From Lachnospiraceae bacterium XPB1003 (lineage in GTDB: Bacteria; Bacillota; Clostridia; Lachnospirales; Lachnospiraceae): a DNA stretch of 64,000 bases. A model generated the notes under the pieces. It made no database searches. It saw only the letters and a list, made by a program, of their open reading frames with translations, and was not told the origin of the DNA. Every line of letters starts with the position of its first letter. The stretch's first letter is position 1. Location of the stretch: NCBI GenBank assembly GCA_900102065.1, contig FMVK01000012.1, positions 38,191 to 102,190 of the forward strand. Direction: 5' to 3'. Positions 16,437 to 24,944 of this stretch are shown here, piece after piece. The position numbers and the translations under genes are program-made.

Positions 16437-18357
16437 AATTATTGTCATTATCGTGACGATGTATCTCTCTTTTTAATCCGTACATGATACGGTCGGCGGA
16501 TCTGATATAATCCTGAAGCGACTTTTGCTTCTCCGGATCTGTTATTACGAAGCCGCAGCTGGCGGTAATATTGTAGGGCCTGGAACCGTTGGTATTGCCT
16601 TTTTCCAGATGATCCATGATCGACTGCTTGATGGAATCGGCTTTTTGGGTATCACAGTCGGGGCCGACTATCAGGAATTCATCTCCGCCGTAACGGATCG
16701 CAAGCCAGTCATCGGATATACTTCCTGTTATCGCTTTTGTGACTGCGAGAATGGCCTTGTCTCCGTGGAGATGTCCGTATTTATCATTTATCAGTTTCAT
16801 GTAATTTATATCAACGAACATGATAGCCATTGATATACCTTTTTGGTTGCATTCTTCGAAAAGAGGAATGGCTTTCTTTTCATAGCAGAATCTGTTGAAC
16901 AGTCCGGTCATTGGATCCTTGTCATAGAGTACCGAAAGCTCGTTGTTGAGATATGACATACGGATGCTGACACGCAGGAACTGAATGGCCTGCTGTATCT
17001 TTTCCAGATAATCGAACATGGAAAAGACGCCGGAAGTAAGCTTGGATTTCTCGTTATAAACAACATATCCATAATTGTACTGATTCATGTGGAGCGGATA
17101 GAAGAAGAATCGGTGCTGTTCTTTTGCCTGTTTTTTATATCCGGGGATCAGATCATGGGAATTCCTTCTTTTAACATCCACGGGTTTTCCGTCCATTAAA
17201 GCGACAATGGGATCCAGCTTTTGATTATATGCTTCGCTAAACATTTCGGATTCATCGACATTGATCTTCTTCAGATAATCAAAATGGAACATCATCAGGA
17301 AATCATTGCCTGAGAAATGATGATGTTCTACAAAGAAATCCGTTAAAGTCTCTTTGAAGGAATCCGGATCGGTGGAGTTTGTTATGCGCATAAAAAGTTG
17401 TCTTTCCTCGCTGTCAAGCCAGTGAAGATCGGAAGAGTAGGTATATGACTTTTGACAGTAGGTACGCCTGATATTCTCATATTTTGAAGCTTCGGTACAT
17501 CCGCAGCTTTCACAGCAGACAAAATCGGAATCCACGTAGACTTCTTTTTCTGTCGGAACGCCATTGATGATATCAAATAAAAGTGAAACCGCTTTTTCTC
17601 CAACCTTGTCATAGTTGGGAGATACGGTAGTAATGGTCGGATAATATCCTTTGCCGGCTTCTATATTGTCAAAACCGGTGATTATCACATCTTCGGGCAG
17701 GTTGTATCCGAGATCCACGAGAGTGGCGGCTACAGCCAGTGCCATGATATCATTTGCGCATATGAACGCATCAGGCAGCCCTTCGGGTGATGAGGAACAG
17801 TGTCTTGCGATATCTGATGCAACGACATTATTCCAGTCGGCGTAGTAAATATCTTCATCCTTTAATTCAAGACCGTGAGAAGTCATTACATCTTTGGTGA
17901 CACGCAGTCTTATCTGATTCTCTATATGATCCTGACTCCCACCGATAAAAACTGCACGCTTGATATCATGTACTTCGATAAGGTGTGTGACAAGATCAAA
18001 CATGCCGGTTTCGTTGTTAACGCTGACGTAAGGGATGTCAGGGATCTGCAGACCGATACTGACGATTGGAACATCATGGTCTGTTGCATGGAGACAGAGT
18101 TTCTCCGCAGTTTTGTCCGAATTGAGAAGAGTAGAGAAGACTATGGCTCCGTCATAATCTTCAATATCAGGCAACTCATATATATTCAGCTCTCCACGGT
18201 TAAGATAGTCAAAACCGTTATATGAGCAATGGCTGACAAAGATATATGTATCAAAATCTTCTTTCTTTGCGATGTCGGACATGCCATTAAGCGCATCATT
18301 CAATGCGCCGGTATTCCAACCGTTGGCAAAGACAGCTATTTTCTTTTTATGTGCCAT
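16435..18357 (-). CDS. LacI-type sugar-sensing domain fused to GGDEF diguanylate cyclase
   Basis: 640 residues. Residues 1-280 are a LacI/periplasmic-binding-protein-like sensor (KKIAVFANGWNTGALNDAL, FICANDIMALAVAATLVDLG, VIITGFDNIEAGKGYYPTIT) without an N-terminal helix-turn-helix or signal peptide. A Cys-containing connector (CCESCGCTE) and a middle region of about 170 residues follow. The GGDEF domain is at about 470-635 with DPMTGLFNR and an intact RYGGDEFLIVG motif. It should be a cytoplasmic cyclase making c-di-GMP in response to a sugar-like ligand. It is divergent from GH115 and convergent with GH8 in the xylan locus, so a xylo-oligosaccharide or xylose ligand is a reasonable inference. 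ATG 18357 has AAGGGG upstream. Confidence 0.87.
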   Translation of the reverse strand: MAHKKKIAVFANGWNTGALNDALNGMSDIAKKEDFDTYIFVSHCSYNGFDYLNRGELNIYELPDIEDYDGAIVFSTLLNSDKTAEKLCLHATDHDVPIVSIGLQIPDIPYVSVNNETGMFDLVTHLIEVHDIKRAVFIGGSQDHIENQIRLRVTKDVMTSHGLELKDEDIYYADWNNVVASDIARHCSSSPEGLPDAFICANDIMALAVAATLVDLGYNLPEDVIITGFDNIEAGKGYYPTITTVSPNYDKVGEKAVSLLFDIINGVPTEKEVYVDSDFVCCESCGCTEASKYENIRRTYCQKSYTYSSDLHWLDSEERQLFMRITNSTDPDSFKETLTDFFVEHHHFSGNDFLMMFHFDYLKKINVDESEMFSEAYNQKLDPIVALMDGKPVDVKRRNSHDLIPGYKKQAKEQHRFFFYPLHMNQYNYGYVVYNEKSKLTSGVFSMFDYLEKIQQAIQFLRVSIRMSYLNNELSVLYDKDPMTGLFNRFCYEKKAIPLFEECNQKGISMAIMFVDINYMKLINDKYGHLHGDKAILAVTKAITGSISDDWLAIRYGGDEFLIVGPDCDTQKADSIKQSIMDHLEKGNTNGSRPYNITASCGFVITDPEKQKSLQDYIRSADRIMYGLKREIHRHDNDNN

Positions 18358-18404
18358 TTCATAACCCCTTAGCGCTTAATACAAAAGAAAGTATAACCAA
18401 TAAA

Positions 18405-18432
18405 ATTATACCACATTCGCGCTGTGCTACAA
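18405..18432 (-). promoter_or_regulatory. Promoter of the sensor-GGDEF gene
   Basis: On the minus strand: TTGTAG, a 16-base spacer and TATAAT preceded by TGG (extended -10), about 50 bases before the ATG at 18357. Confidence 0.6.
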
Positions 18433-18578
18433 AAAAATATAAACAGGGAATAAATATCATGCAGATTATATAAATTATTTACATAAACTAAAAAGATTTT
18501 ACATGTTAAGGAGAAGATTTTAAATTACAGGAGAAAAACAAAGCAATAATTGTGATAAAAAAGGCAACAAATAAAAAA

Positions 18579-18592
18579 TGAAAGCGGTTACA
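18579..18592 (+). promoter_or_regulatory. CcpA catabolite-response element (cre) before GH115
   Basis: TGAAAGCGGTTACA matches the classical consensus TGWAANCGNTNWCA at every defined position. It lies 67 bases before the GH115 start and overlaps a possible -35 (GTTACA, 18587-18592) paired at 17 bases with TATTAG (18610-18615). CcpA binding here would repress when preferred sugars are present. The remaining 18358-18658 gap is AT-rich with only the divergent promoter visible. Confidence 0.68.
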
Positions 18593-18658
18593 ATCGTATA
18601 TGTAGGGCATATTAGTTGCTTTTTGCGAAAATAGCAATTTTTGAGAAAGGAAACCTAT

Positions 18659-21571
18659 ATGAATATCAGGATCACTGCGGAAAGTATCAGGAATAAAAAG
18701 CTGAGATTTGTTCATAAGGAAGATGCAATGCCGGGAGTAAAGCGTGCGGCCGGATATGTTTGTAAAGATCTGGAAGCGATTTTTTCAGTGCTTCCCGAAG
18801 ACGAGACTGCGGAGTTTACACTGCCTGAAAATAGTCTGCCTGCCGAAGGTGCAACGAAGACCTGTGAACTCGGTACTGTTTATTATATGACCGAAAAGGA
18901 TGGCGAGGCAGGACTGACAGGACGCAGGGAAAGCTACAGGATGGAACTTGCTGCCGGAAGCATGGAGGGCACAGTTGATCTGTATATCACAGGAAGCGAC
19001 AAGAGAGGTACGGTTTACGGTCTCTTTAAGCTTTCGGAGCTCTGCGGCATTTCGCCGTTTATCAACTGGGGAGATGTCCGTCCTGTGAAGAGTGAGGAGT
19101 TAGTGATAGATGTTCCGGTATCTTTTGTATCACGTGAACCTTCCGTTAGATTCAGAGGTTTCTTTATTAATGATGAATGGCCGGCTTTCGGAAACTTTGT
19201 GACAGAACGCTTTGGCGGATTCAACAGCAGGGCATACGAAAGGATCTTCGAGCTGCTTTTGAGATTAAAAGGAAACTATCTGTGGCCGGCTATGTGGTCA
19301 GCTCAGTTTTATCTGGACGGACCGGGGCTTGCCAACGCAGAACTTGCGGATGAAATGGGCGTGGTAATGGGTGCATCCCACCACGAGCCCTGTATCAGAA
19401 ATGGTGAAGAATATAAATATGTTCGCGGTAAGGATTCAATATACGGCGATGCATGGGATTTCAGAAAGAACAGGGAAGGCATAACCAGATTCTGGGAAGA
19501 CGGCCTTAAGAGATCCGGTAAGTTCGAGACTGTCATAACCGTGGGAATGCGCGGAGAAGCAGACTCAACCATACTCGGAAAGAATGCAACACTTAAGGAT
19601 AATATCGATCTCTTGAGAGATGTATTGAAAACTCAGAATAGGCTTATCGGTGAATATGTAAATGCCGATCTGGATAAGGTTCCAAGAATGCTTGCGTTGT
19701 ACAAGGAGGTTGAACCCTTCTTCTACGGAGATAAGGATACGGAAGGCCTGGCAGGAGATCCGGAGCTTGATGGCGTGACTCTCATGCTCTGCGATGACAA
19801 TCACGGTAATCTCAGGACCGTTCCCGATGAATCCATGCGAGGCAGAAAAGGTGGATTCGGAATGTATTATCATTATGATTATCACGGCTCGCCGGTTTCG
19901 TATGAGTGGACCAATTCTTCTGCGATCTCACGTACATGGGATCAGATGACCAATGCTTATGAATCGGGTATCAGGGAACTCTGGATAGTCAATGTGGGTG
20001 ATATCTATTCCAATGAATTCCCGCTTTCTTATTTCCTTGAAATGGCATATGACTATGATACCTGGGGACTTGGCAATGAGAAGAGTTATATCGAATATAC
20101 GGAGCTTTTTGCAGACAGGATGTTCTCGAAATATACCGATAAGGATACCTGCAGCAGGATCTCTGCACTCCTTGAGGGATATTCTCGCATCGCACACAAC
20201 AGACGCCCCGAAGCTATGAATGACACGATCTATGCACCTCTTGCTTACGGCGAGAGACAGGCGCTTGATGATAAGTGCAGACAGCTGATGGAAGAGGCTC
20301 AGGACATCTACGATAAAGCATCGGAAGAGATGAAATTCCCCTTTTATGAATTTGTCTATTATCCTGTAATGGCTAATTTAAATCTCCAGAGGATGTGGCT
20401 TGAGACCGGCTATAATCATTATCTCGCGGGTATTGGTGCGGCTGCCGCAAATGCAAGTGCGGATAAAGTCGATGCTTATTATGATGCGGATAAGAAGATC
20501 GTGGATGAGCTTCATACCATACATGACGGATGGTGGTACGGTATGGGACTGTCAGAGCATATAGGCTTCAGGAGATGGAATGAGGAAGAGTGCAGGAATC
20601 CCATAACATACAGACTGCATCCTGCAAATAAGAACAGAGTGATCGCTGTGATCCCCGAGACCGGTGAATATACGGAAGGCAGTGTATGGACAGGTAAGAC
20701 ACTGGTGCTTCCGGATCTTATCAGATACGGAAAAGAAAGCGCTGAGATCTATCTGTATAATACGGGCGCAGGTACAGCATGGTTTAAAGCTGAGACTGAA
20801 AGCGACTTTATAAATATATCCAAAGAAGGTCTTATTTCCGTAGACGATGATGAAAAATATGAGATCCCCGGTTGCGGATTGACAGTTCTTAAGATCGGTA
20901 TAGATAAGGATAAGCTTAAAGGTGATGAAGCATTAACGGGGGTTATAAAGATCCTCGGAGAATATGCGGATATAAAGATTGAAGTGCCTGTTGATCCCGT
21001 GATGTATAAGCAGTCGGGTGAAGGAAACTCACATGTATTTGTATTCGGAGATGATCATATCTCCATGGAAGCCTGTCACTTCAATGACATGAAAGCAGCA
21101 GGGGAGAGAGGATACAGATGCCTTGAGCGCTTCGGCAAGACTGAAAGCGGCATGAAGATACTTCCGGCCTTCGGTGATTGCGAGAAGAACTCGGAAGTAC
21201 CTGAGCTTAGTTACGATTTTGATGTTAAGGATGAGGGAAGCTATATCATCAAATTCCTTATAGCTCCGGTAAATCCTCCTTACAGGGATAACAGGCTTGA
21301 TATGAACTACAGGGTCAACGACGGCGAGATCTGTAAAGCAGCTTTTGTCGCCGATGATTTTAAGGTTACCGACGGATGCGATGAATGGGAGCAGGGGGTA
21401 CTGGATCAGATAAGATTCAGCGAAGTGAAATGTTCTCTTAAGCCCGGAAGGAACAGGCTTACTGTATGTGGCGGATCCGCAGCCATAGTCCTTGAAAAGA
21501 TAGTTATCAGAAAAGAAGATTCAAAGCCTGTTTATTCATACCTTGAACCGTCAGAAACGTATTTTAGATGA
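18659..21571 (+). CDS. GH115 xylan alpha-1,2-glucuronidase
   Basis: 970 residues, typical GH115 size. The family removes glucuronic or 4-O-methyl-glucuronic acid from xylan and long xylo-oligosaccharides. Recognised blocks: SDKRGTVYGLFKLSELCG, RGFFINDEWPAFGNFV, LKGNYLWPAMWSAQF, GVVMGASHHEP, YYHYDYHGSPVSYEWTN, and a C-terminal beta-sandwich from about 780. No signal peptide, so the substrate must be imported. ATG 18659 (MNIRITAES) is preferred with AGAAAGGAA upstream; an in-frame TTG at 18641 lacks a site. Its stop abuts the stop of the convergent 131-codon gene with no room for a terminator. A cre site lies upstream. Confidence 0.93.
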   Translation: MNIRITAESIRNKKLRFVHKEDAMPGVKRAAGYVCKDLEAIFSVLPEDETAEFTLPENSLPAEGATKTCELGTVYYMTEKDGEAGLTGRRESYRMELAAGSMEGTVDLYITGSDKRGTVYGLFKLSELCGISPFINWGDVRPVKSEELVIDVPVSFVSREPSVRFRGFFINDEWPAFGNFVTERFGGFNSRAYERIFELLLRLKGNYLWPAMWSAQFYLDGPGLANAELADEMGVVMGASHHEPCIRNGEEYKYVRGKDSIYGDAWDFRKNREGITRFWEDGLKRSGKFETVITVGMRGEADSTILGKNATLKDNIDLLRDVLKTQNRLIGEYVNADLDKVPRMLALYKEVEPFFYGDKDTEGLAGDPELDGVTLMLCDDNHGNLRTVPDESMRGRKGGFGMYYHYDYHGSPVSYEWTNSSAISRTWDQMTNAYESGIRELWIVNVGDIYSNEFPLSYFLEMAYDYDTWGLGNEKSYIEYTELFADRMFSKYTDKDTCSRISALLEGYSRIAHNRRPEAMNDTIYAPLAYGERQALDDKCRQLMEEAQDIYDKASEEMKFPFYEFVYYPVMANLNLQRMWLETGYNHYLAGIGAAAANASADKVDAYYDADKKIVDELHTIHDGWWYGMGLSEHIGFRRWNEEECRNPITYRLHPANKNRVIAVIPETGEYTEGSVWTGKTLVLPDLIRYGKESAEIYLYNTGAGTAWFKAETESDFINISKEGLISVDDDEKYEIPGCGLTVLKIGIDKDKLKGDEALTGVIKILGEYADIKIEVPVDPVMYKQSGEGNSHVFVFGDDHISMEACHFNDMKAAGERGYRCLERFGKTESGMKILPAFGDCEKNSEVPELSYDFDVKDEGSYIIKFLIAPVNPPYRDNRLDMNYRVNDGEICKAAFVADDFKVTDGCDEWEQGVLDQIRFSEVKCSLKPGRNRLTVCGGSAAIVLEKIVIRKEDSKPVYSYLEPSETYFR

Positions 21572-21967
21572 TCACAGATCGATGATGCGAATGCATCTCC
21601 TGCAATTGGGGATTATGATCAGTTCATTATGATCACTGATAAGGAACAGACGCTCGGAGGCGCTTTCATAGTCAATGGCTATGATGGTGCCTTCGGCTTT
21701 TTTGTATCCGTCCTCTTCTCCGGAGATAAGTGGAGTTTCTGTCCATTCGTTACCCAGTACAGATCTGAAAAGAACAGGGTGTCCGTCTGCGGCCCTGCCT
21801 GCGGCTGCATAGCCTTCGCCGATACGTATCCCGCAGGTGAAATAGATCTCGGGATATGAATCTTTATATTTTGAATTGAAATCAAAAAACTGCCCCTGAA
21901 TGAAAAGGCGGCCTTCAGGATCTGTAAAAATTGCCGTTTCATTGAGGTCAGTTTTTTTCTGTTCCAT
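21572..21967 (-). CDS. Orphan 131-residue protein translationally coupled to GH3
   Basis: A small soluble protein of no family I recognise. It has no signal peptide or membrane segment. The sequence is beta-rich with repeated short strands (FTDPEGRLFIQGQFFDF, CGIRIGEGYAAAGRAADG, GTIIAIDYESASERLFLISD), which resembles part of a beta-propeller or bulb-like fold (inference). It ends in PNCRRCIRIIDL with a Cys pair. The ATG directly follows the GH3 stop (TAAATG), so translation is likely coupled by termination and reinitiation. Its own stop lies next to the GH115 stop on the opposite strand. The coupling argues that it is real and works with the GH3 enzyme. Confidence 0.6.
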   Translation of the reverse strand: MEQKKTDLNETAIFTDPEGRLFIQGQFFDFNSKYKDSYPEIYFTCGIRIGEGYAAAGRAADGHPVLFRSVLGNEWTETPLISGEEDGYKKAEGTIIAIDYESASERLFLISDHNELIIIPNCRRCIRIIDL

Positions 21968-24682
21968 TTATCTTACCGTTACGGGAACTGTTCCTGTCAT
22001 TGTCTTGCCGTTGTAGGTCACGTCTGCACTTATGAGTGCTGTGCCGGGAGCGATGGCGGTTACAAGACCGTTTGCGTCAATGGTTGCGACCGATGTATCG
22101 GAGACGGAATAAACAGGACGAAGGGCGGCATTTAATATTCTTGAAGTATCAAGTGCTACTGCCACCGTATTGACACAGGCTGTTTCACCGGTCTTGATGA
22201 TAGTCCTGTCGATCTCAGTGGTTACGGCTGCGAGAGGAGCATCCCAAACTCCGTCGATATGTACGGTCTTGGTAAGAACGATATCACTGCTGCTCTTTGC
22301 AAGCTCGATGACATAATCACCGGGTTCAACTACCATCTTATTTTTCAGATTACTCCAGAAAGCCAGTTCGGAAACTGGAAGTTTTATTACAGCTTTTTCT
22401 GAGGTTCCCGCTTTTATAAATATTTTGGTGAAGCCCTTAAGCTGTCTTGCAGGCTTCTTGTCATGCATATCTTCGGGGATGACTTTGCTTACATAGAGCT
22501 CTACGATCTCTTTGCCGTCATACTTTCCTGTATTGCTGATATCAGCTGAGATCACCATGGTATCATTTGCATCGAAGGCGGAAGACTTCTCTGAGCTCCC
22601 ATCCTTTGTTATCTTCATATCGGCATAATCATAGCTTGTATATGAGAGACCGTATCCGAAGGGGAAAAGTGTACTGCCTTTAAAGTATTGGTATGTACGT
22701 CCTTTGCGGTTTACCGTATCGAAGCGATAGATACCGTAATCATTAACGGGAGGTAGATCATCCATATTCCTGTACCATGTGGCTGTAAGCTTTGCATTGG
22801 GATTCACTTTTCCAAAGAGTACATCTGCCAGTGCCGTTCCCTGTTCCTGTCCTGCGAAATGCTCATTGATAATTGTATGTGCCTTGTCGAAGAAGGAGCC
22901 CGTTACTGCACCCAGCGCATTGATAACCACAATGGTATTGGGATTTGCTTCGATCATCTTTTCGATCTTCTCGTTCTGACCGTAGGGGAGATCGAGCTCC
23001 GTGCGGTCATTTTCTTCGGATGCATTGGATGCATCGGTTCCTGCGATGATGATCACGATATCGGCATCTTTGGCAGCAGTAAGAGCACGTTCAAAGAGCA
23101 TGTCGTCATCCGCTCTGACATCGGGATCTTCCGTGACAAATTTCTTCGGAGATCTGATAGCATCGGTGATATTGTGATAATCGTATCCGGGGGCCATGAA
23201 CTTGAGGCAGAAATTCTTTGCGAAGCTTAACTGTTTTATGGAGAGTCCCAGTTCTTTCGCTTCTGCTGCTTCTTCAGCATCTGCTTCCTTTGAACGTTTG
23301 ATGGCATCGGGAGATTCGTTGTCTGCTCCGGGCAGTCTTCCGTCCACGCCTTCACGGAATTCCTTTCCGCAGCACCAACCCTTTTCGTAGAGGACTTCCG
23401 TATCGTTATCCTTAAGCGCATTCTTTATGCCGTCCAAAGCAAGGACATTGACTGTAGTATCGATACGGTTGCTACCGCATGAATATCCGCCGAGCTCACG
23501 GTAGATTGCATTGGGTCCGATGACCAGCACTTTCTTTCCTTTAAGATCATCCTTTGAAAGAGGGAGAAGTGCATCATCGTTTTTAAGCAATACGATGGAA
23601 TCGTCTGCGATATCGAGGCAGAGTTTCTGTTTTTCTGCTGTGCAGACATCATCCCAACCGATATTCCTGTAAGCGTAGTCACCTTCTTCATCGAAGAGTC
23701 CAAGTCTGAATCTTACGGTGAAGATCCTGGTAAGTGCTCTGTTTATCACATCTTCGGAGATGAGGCCGTTTTTTACCGCTCTCACTAATGGACTCTGATA
23801 TTCTTCGCCACAGCTGAGATCGGTGCCGGCGGAAAGAGAAATGGCAGCAGCTTCATCGAGATTCTTTGCGTAATAGTGACCGGTGGTTTTTTCATCGGAC
23901 TGAATGTTCATGATGTCATTGAAAACAATATTCTCGTAAACATCGGATACCGCACCGCAGTCGGAAACAACGAATCCGTCAAAGCCCCATTCCTCGCGGA
24001 GAAGGTGAGTGAGCAGTTTTTCATTGGCAGAAGCGGGGACGCCGTTTACACGGTTGTAGCTGGTCATTATGCTCTGTGCATGACCGTAGAGGACAGCATC
24101 CCTGAACTGTCTCGTGTAATATTCACGGAGTGTTGCTTCATCCACGTTGGAGCTTCCGTTGTGTCTGTTGTTCTCGGAACTGTTGAGTGCATAGTGCTTG
24201 GGGGTGGCGCAGGTCTTAAGGACATTGGGATCGTCACCCTGCATACCCTGTACATATTTGATGGCAAGCTTTCCGGTGAGGAAGGGGTCCTCTCCGAAAT
24301 TCTCATCGGATCTTCCGTTTCTGGGATCCCTTGCCAGATTGATGGTGGGACACCAGTCATTTAATTCATATCCGTAGATATTGTGATATGCTCTTATTTC
24401 ATCGGAGATGGCAGAAGCTACTTCCTTTATCTTATCCGGATCCCAGGACTGGCTCATGGCAAGGCAGACCGGGAAGCTGGTGACATCCATCTTATCGTAT
24501 TTAAAAGGTCCGAAATATCCATGGGAAGCTTCGTTCCAGTATTCGTAATGCGGGACATTAAGACGGGGGATGGGGGCAGCGTGATTCTGCAGCTGTGTTA
24601 TCTTTTCCTCAAAAGTCATCTCGGCTACGAGTGCAGATGCCCGCTCCTTGGCGGATCTGGTCTTGTCTTCGTAAATCTTCAT
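21968..24682 (-). CDS. GH3 glycoside hydrolase with C-terminal Big2 domain
   Basis: 904 residues. The GH3 N-terminal domain shows MTFEEKITQLQN, YEYWNEASHGYFG, LARDPRNGRSDENFGEDPFL, ATPKHYALNSSENNR and the nucleophile Asp in FVVSDCGAVSD (about 241). Next come the GH3 C-terminal domain (VIGPNA, TDASNASEENDRTELDLPYG), a fibronectin-III-like domain, and a final bacterial Ig-like group 2 domain (VATIDANGLVTAIAPGTALI). A beta-xylosidase, arabinosidase or beta-glucosidase role fits; the locus favours a pentoside. No signal peptide is seen, odd for a Big2 protein. ATG 24682 is preferred over TTG 24691, which crowds AAAGGA. It has its own promoter and a cre-like site. Confidence 0.9.
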   Translation of the reverse strand: MKIYEDKTRSAKERASALVAEMTFEEKITQLQNHAAPIPRLNVPHYEYWNEASHGYFGPFKYDKMDVTSFPVCLAMSQSWDPDKIKEVASAISDEIRAYHNIYGYELNDWCPTINLARDPRNGRSDENFGEDPFLTGKLAIKYVQGMQGDDPNVLKTCATPKHYALNSSENNRHNGSSNVDEATLREYYTRQFRDAVLYGHAQSIMTSYNRVNGVPASANEKLLTHLLREEWGFDGFVVSDCGAVSDVYENIVFNDIMNIQSDEKTTGHYYAKNLDEAAAISLSAGTDLSCGEEYQSPLVRAVKNGLISEDVINRALTRIFTVRFRLGLFDEEGDYAYRNIGWDDVCTAEKQKLCLDIADDSIVLLKNDDALLPLSKDDLKGKKVLVIGPNAIYRELGGYSCGSNRIDTTVNVLALDGIKNALKDNDTEVLYEKGWCCGKEFREGVDGRLPGADNESPDAIKRSKEADAEEAAEAKELGLSIKQLSFAKNFCLKFMAPGYDYHNITDAIRSPKKFVTEDPDVRADDDMLFERALTAAKDADIVIIIAGTDASNASEENDRTELDLPYGQNEKIEKMIEANPNTIVVINALGAVTGSFFDKAHTIINEHFAGQEQGTALADVLFGKVNPNAKLTATWYRNMDDLPPVNDYGIYRFDTVNRKGRTYQYFKGSTLFPFGYGLSYTSYDYADMKITKDGSSEKSSAFDANDTMVISADISNTGKYDGKEIVELYVSKVIPEDMHDKKPARQLKGFTKIFIKAGTSEKAVIKLPVSELAFWSNLKNKMVVEPGDYVIELAKSSSDIVLTKTVHIDGVWDAPLAAVTTEIDRTIIKTGETACVNTVAVALDTSRILNAALRPVYSVSDTSVATIDANGLVTAIAPGTALISADVTYNGKTMTGTVPVTVR

Positions 24683-24728
24683 AGGGGTCAATCCTTTCTG
24701 TGTTTAAAAGTGATAAAGGGCCATATGC

Positions 24729-24742
24729 CGAAAGCGGTTTCC
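24729..24742 (-). promoter_or_regulatory. Cre-like site in the GH3 leader
   Basis: On the minus strand GGAAACCGCTTTCG keeps the cre core but differs from consensus at both end bases. It lies just downstream of the predicted start of transcription, where CcpA can block elongation. Support is weaker than for the GH115 site. Confidence 0.42.
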
Positions 24743-24755
24743 TTCCCGCAAGGAT

Positions 24756-24784
24756 AGGATAAAGATACTGATAAATACCGTCAA
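24756..24784 (-). promoter_or_regulatory. Promoter of the GH3-Big2 gene
   Basis: On the minus strand TTGACG (24784-24779), a 17-base spacer and TATCCT (24761-24756). The leader would be about 65 bases. Confidence 0.55.
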
Positions 24785-24944
24785 GGGGATGAAATATATG
24801 TTTTTGGAGGGGGGAGGACATAGAGTTTATCGGGAATATTATGATTACACTTGAACTTAAAAATATGTTAAAATACAGTCTATTATGCGAAAATTTGGTC
24901 TTTGGAGACGCTTTTTTAAGATTTTTTGGAAGTGAGGTCACGGT

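Noticed and set aside
16435..18357. LacI-family repressor
   Set aside because: No N-terminal helix-turn-helix is present and a GGDEF domain replaces it at the other end.
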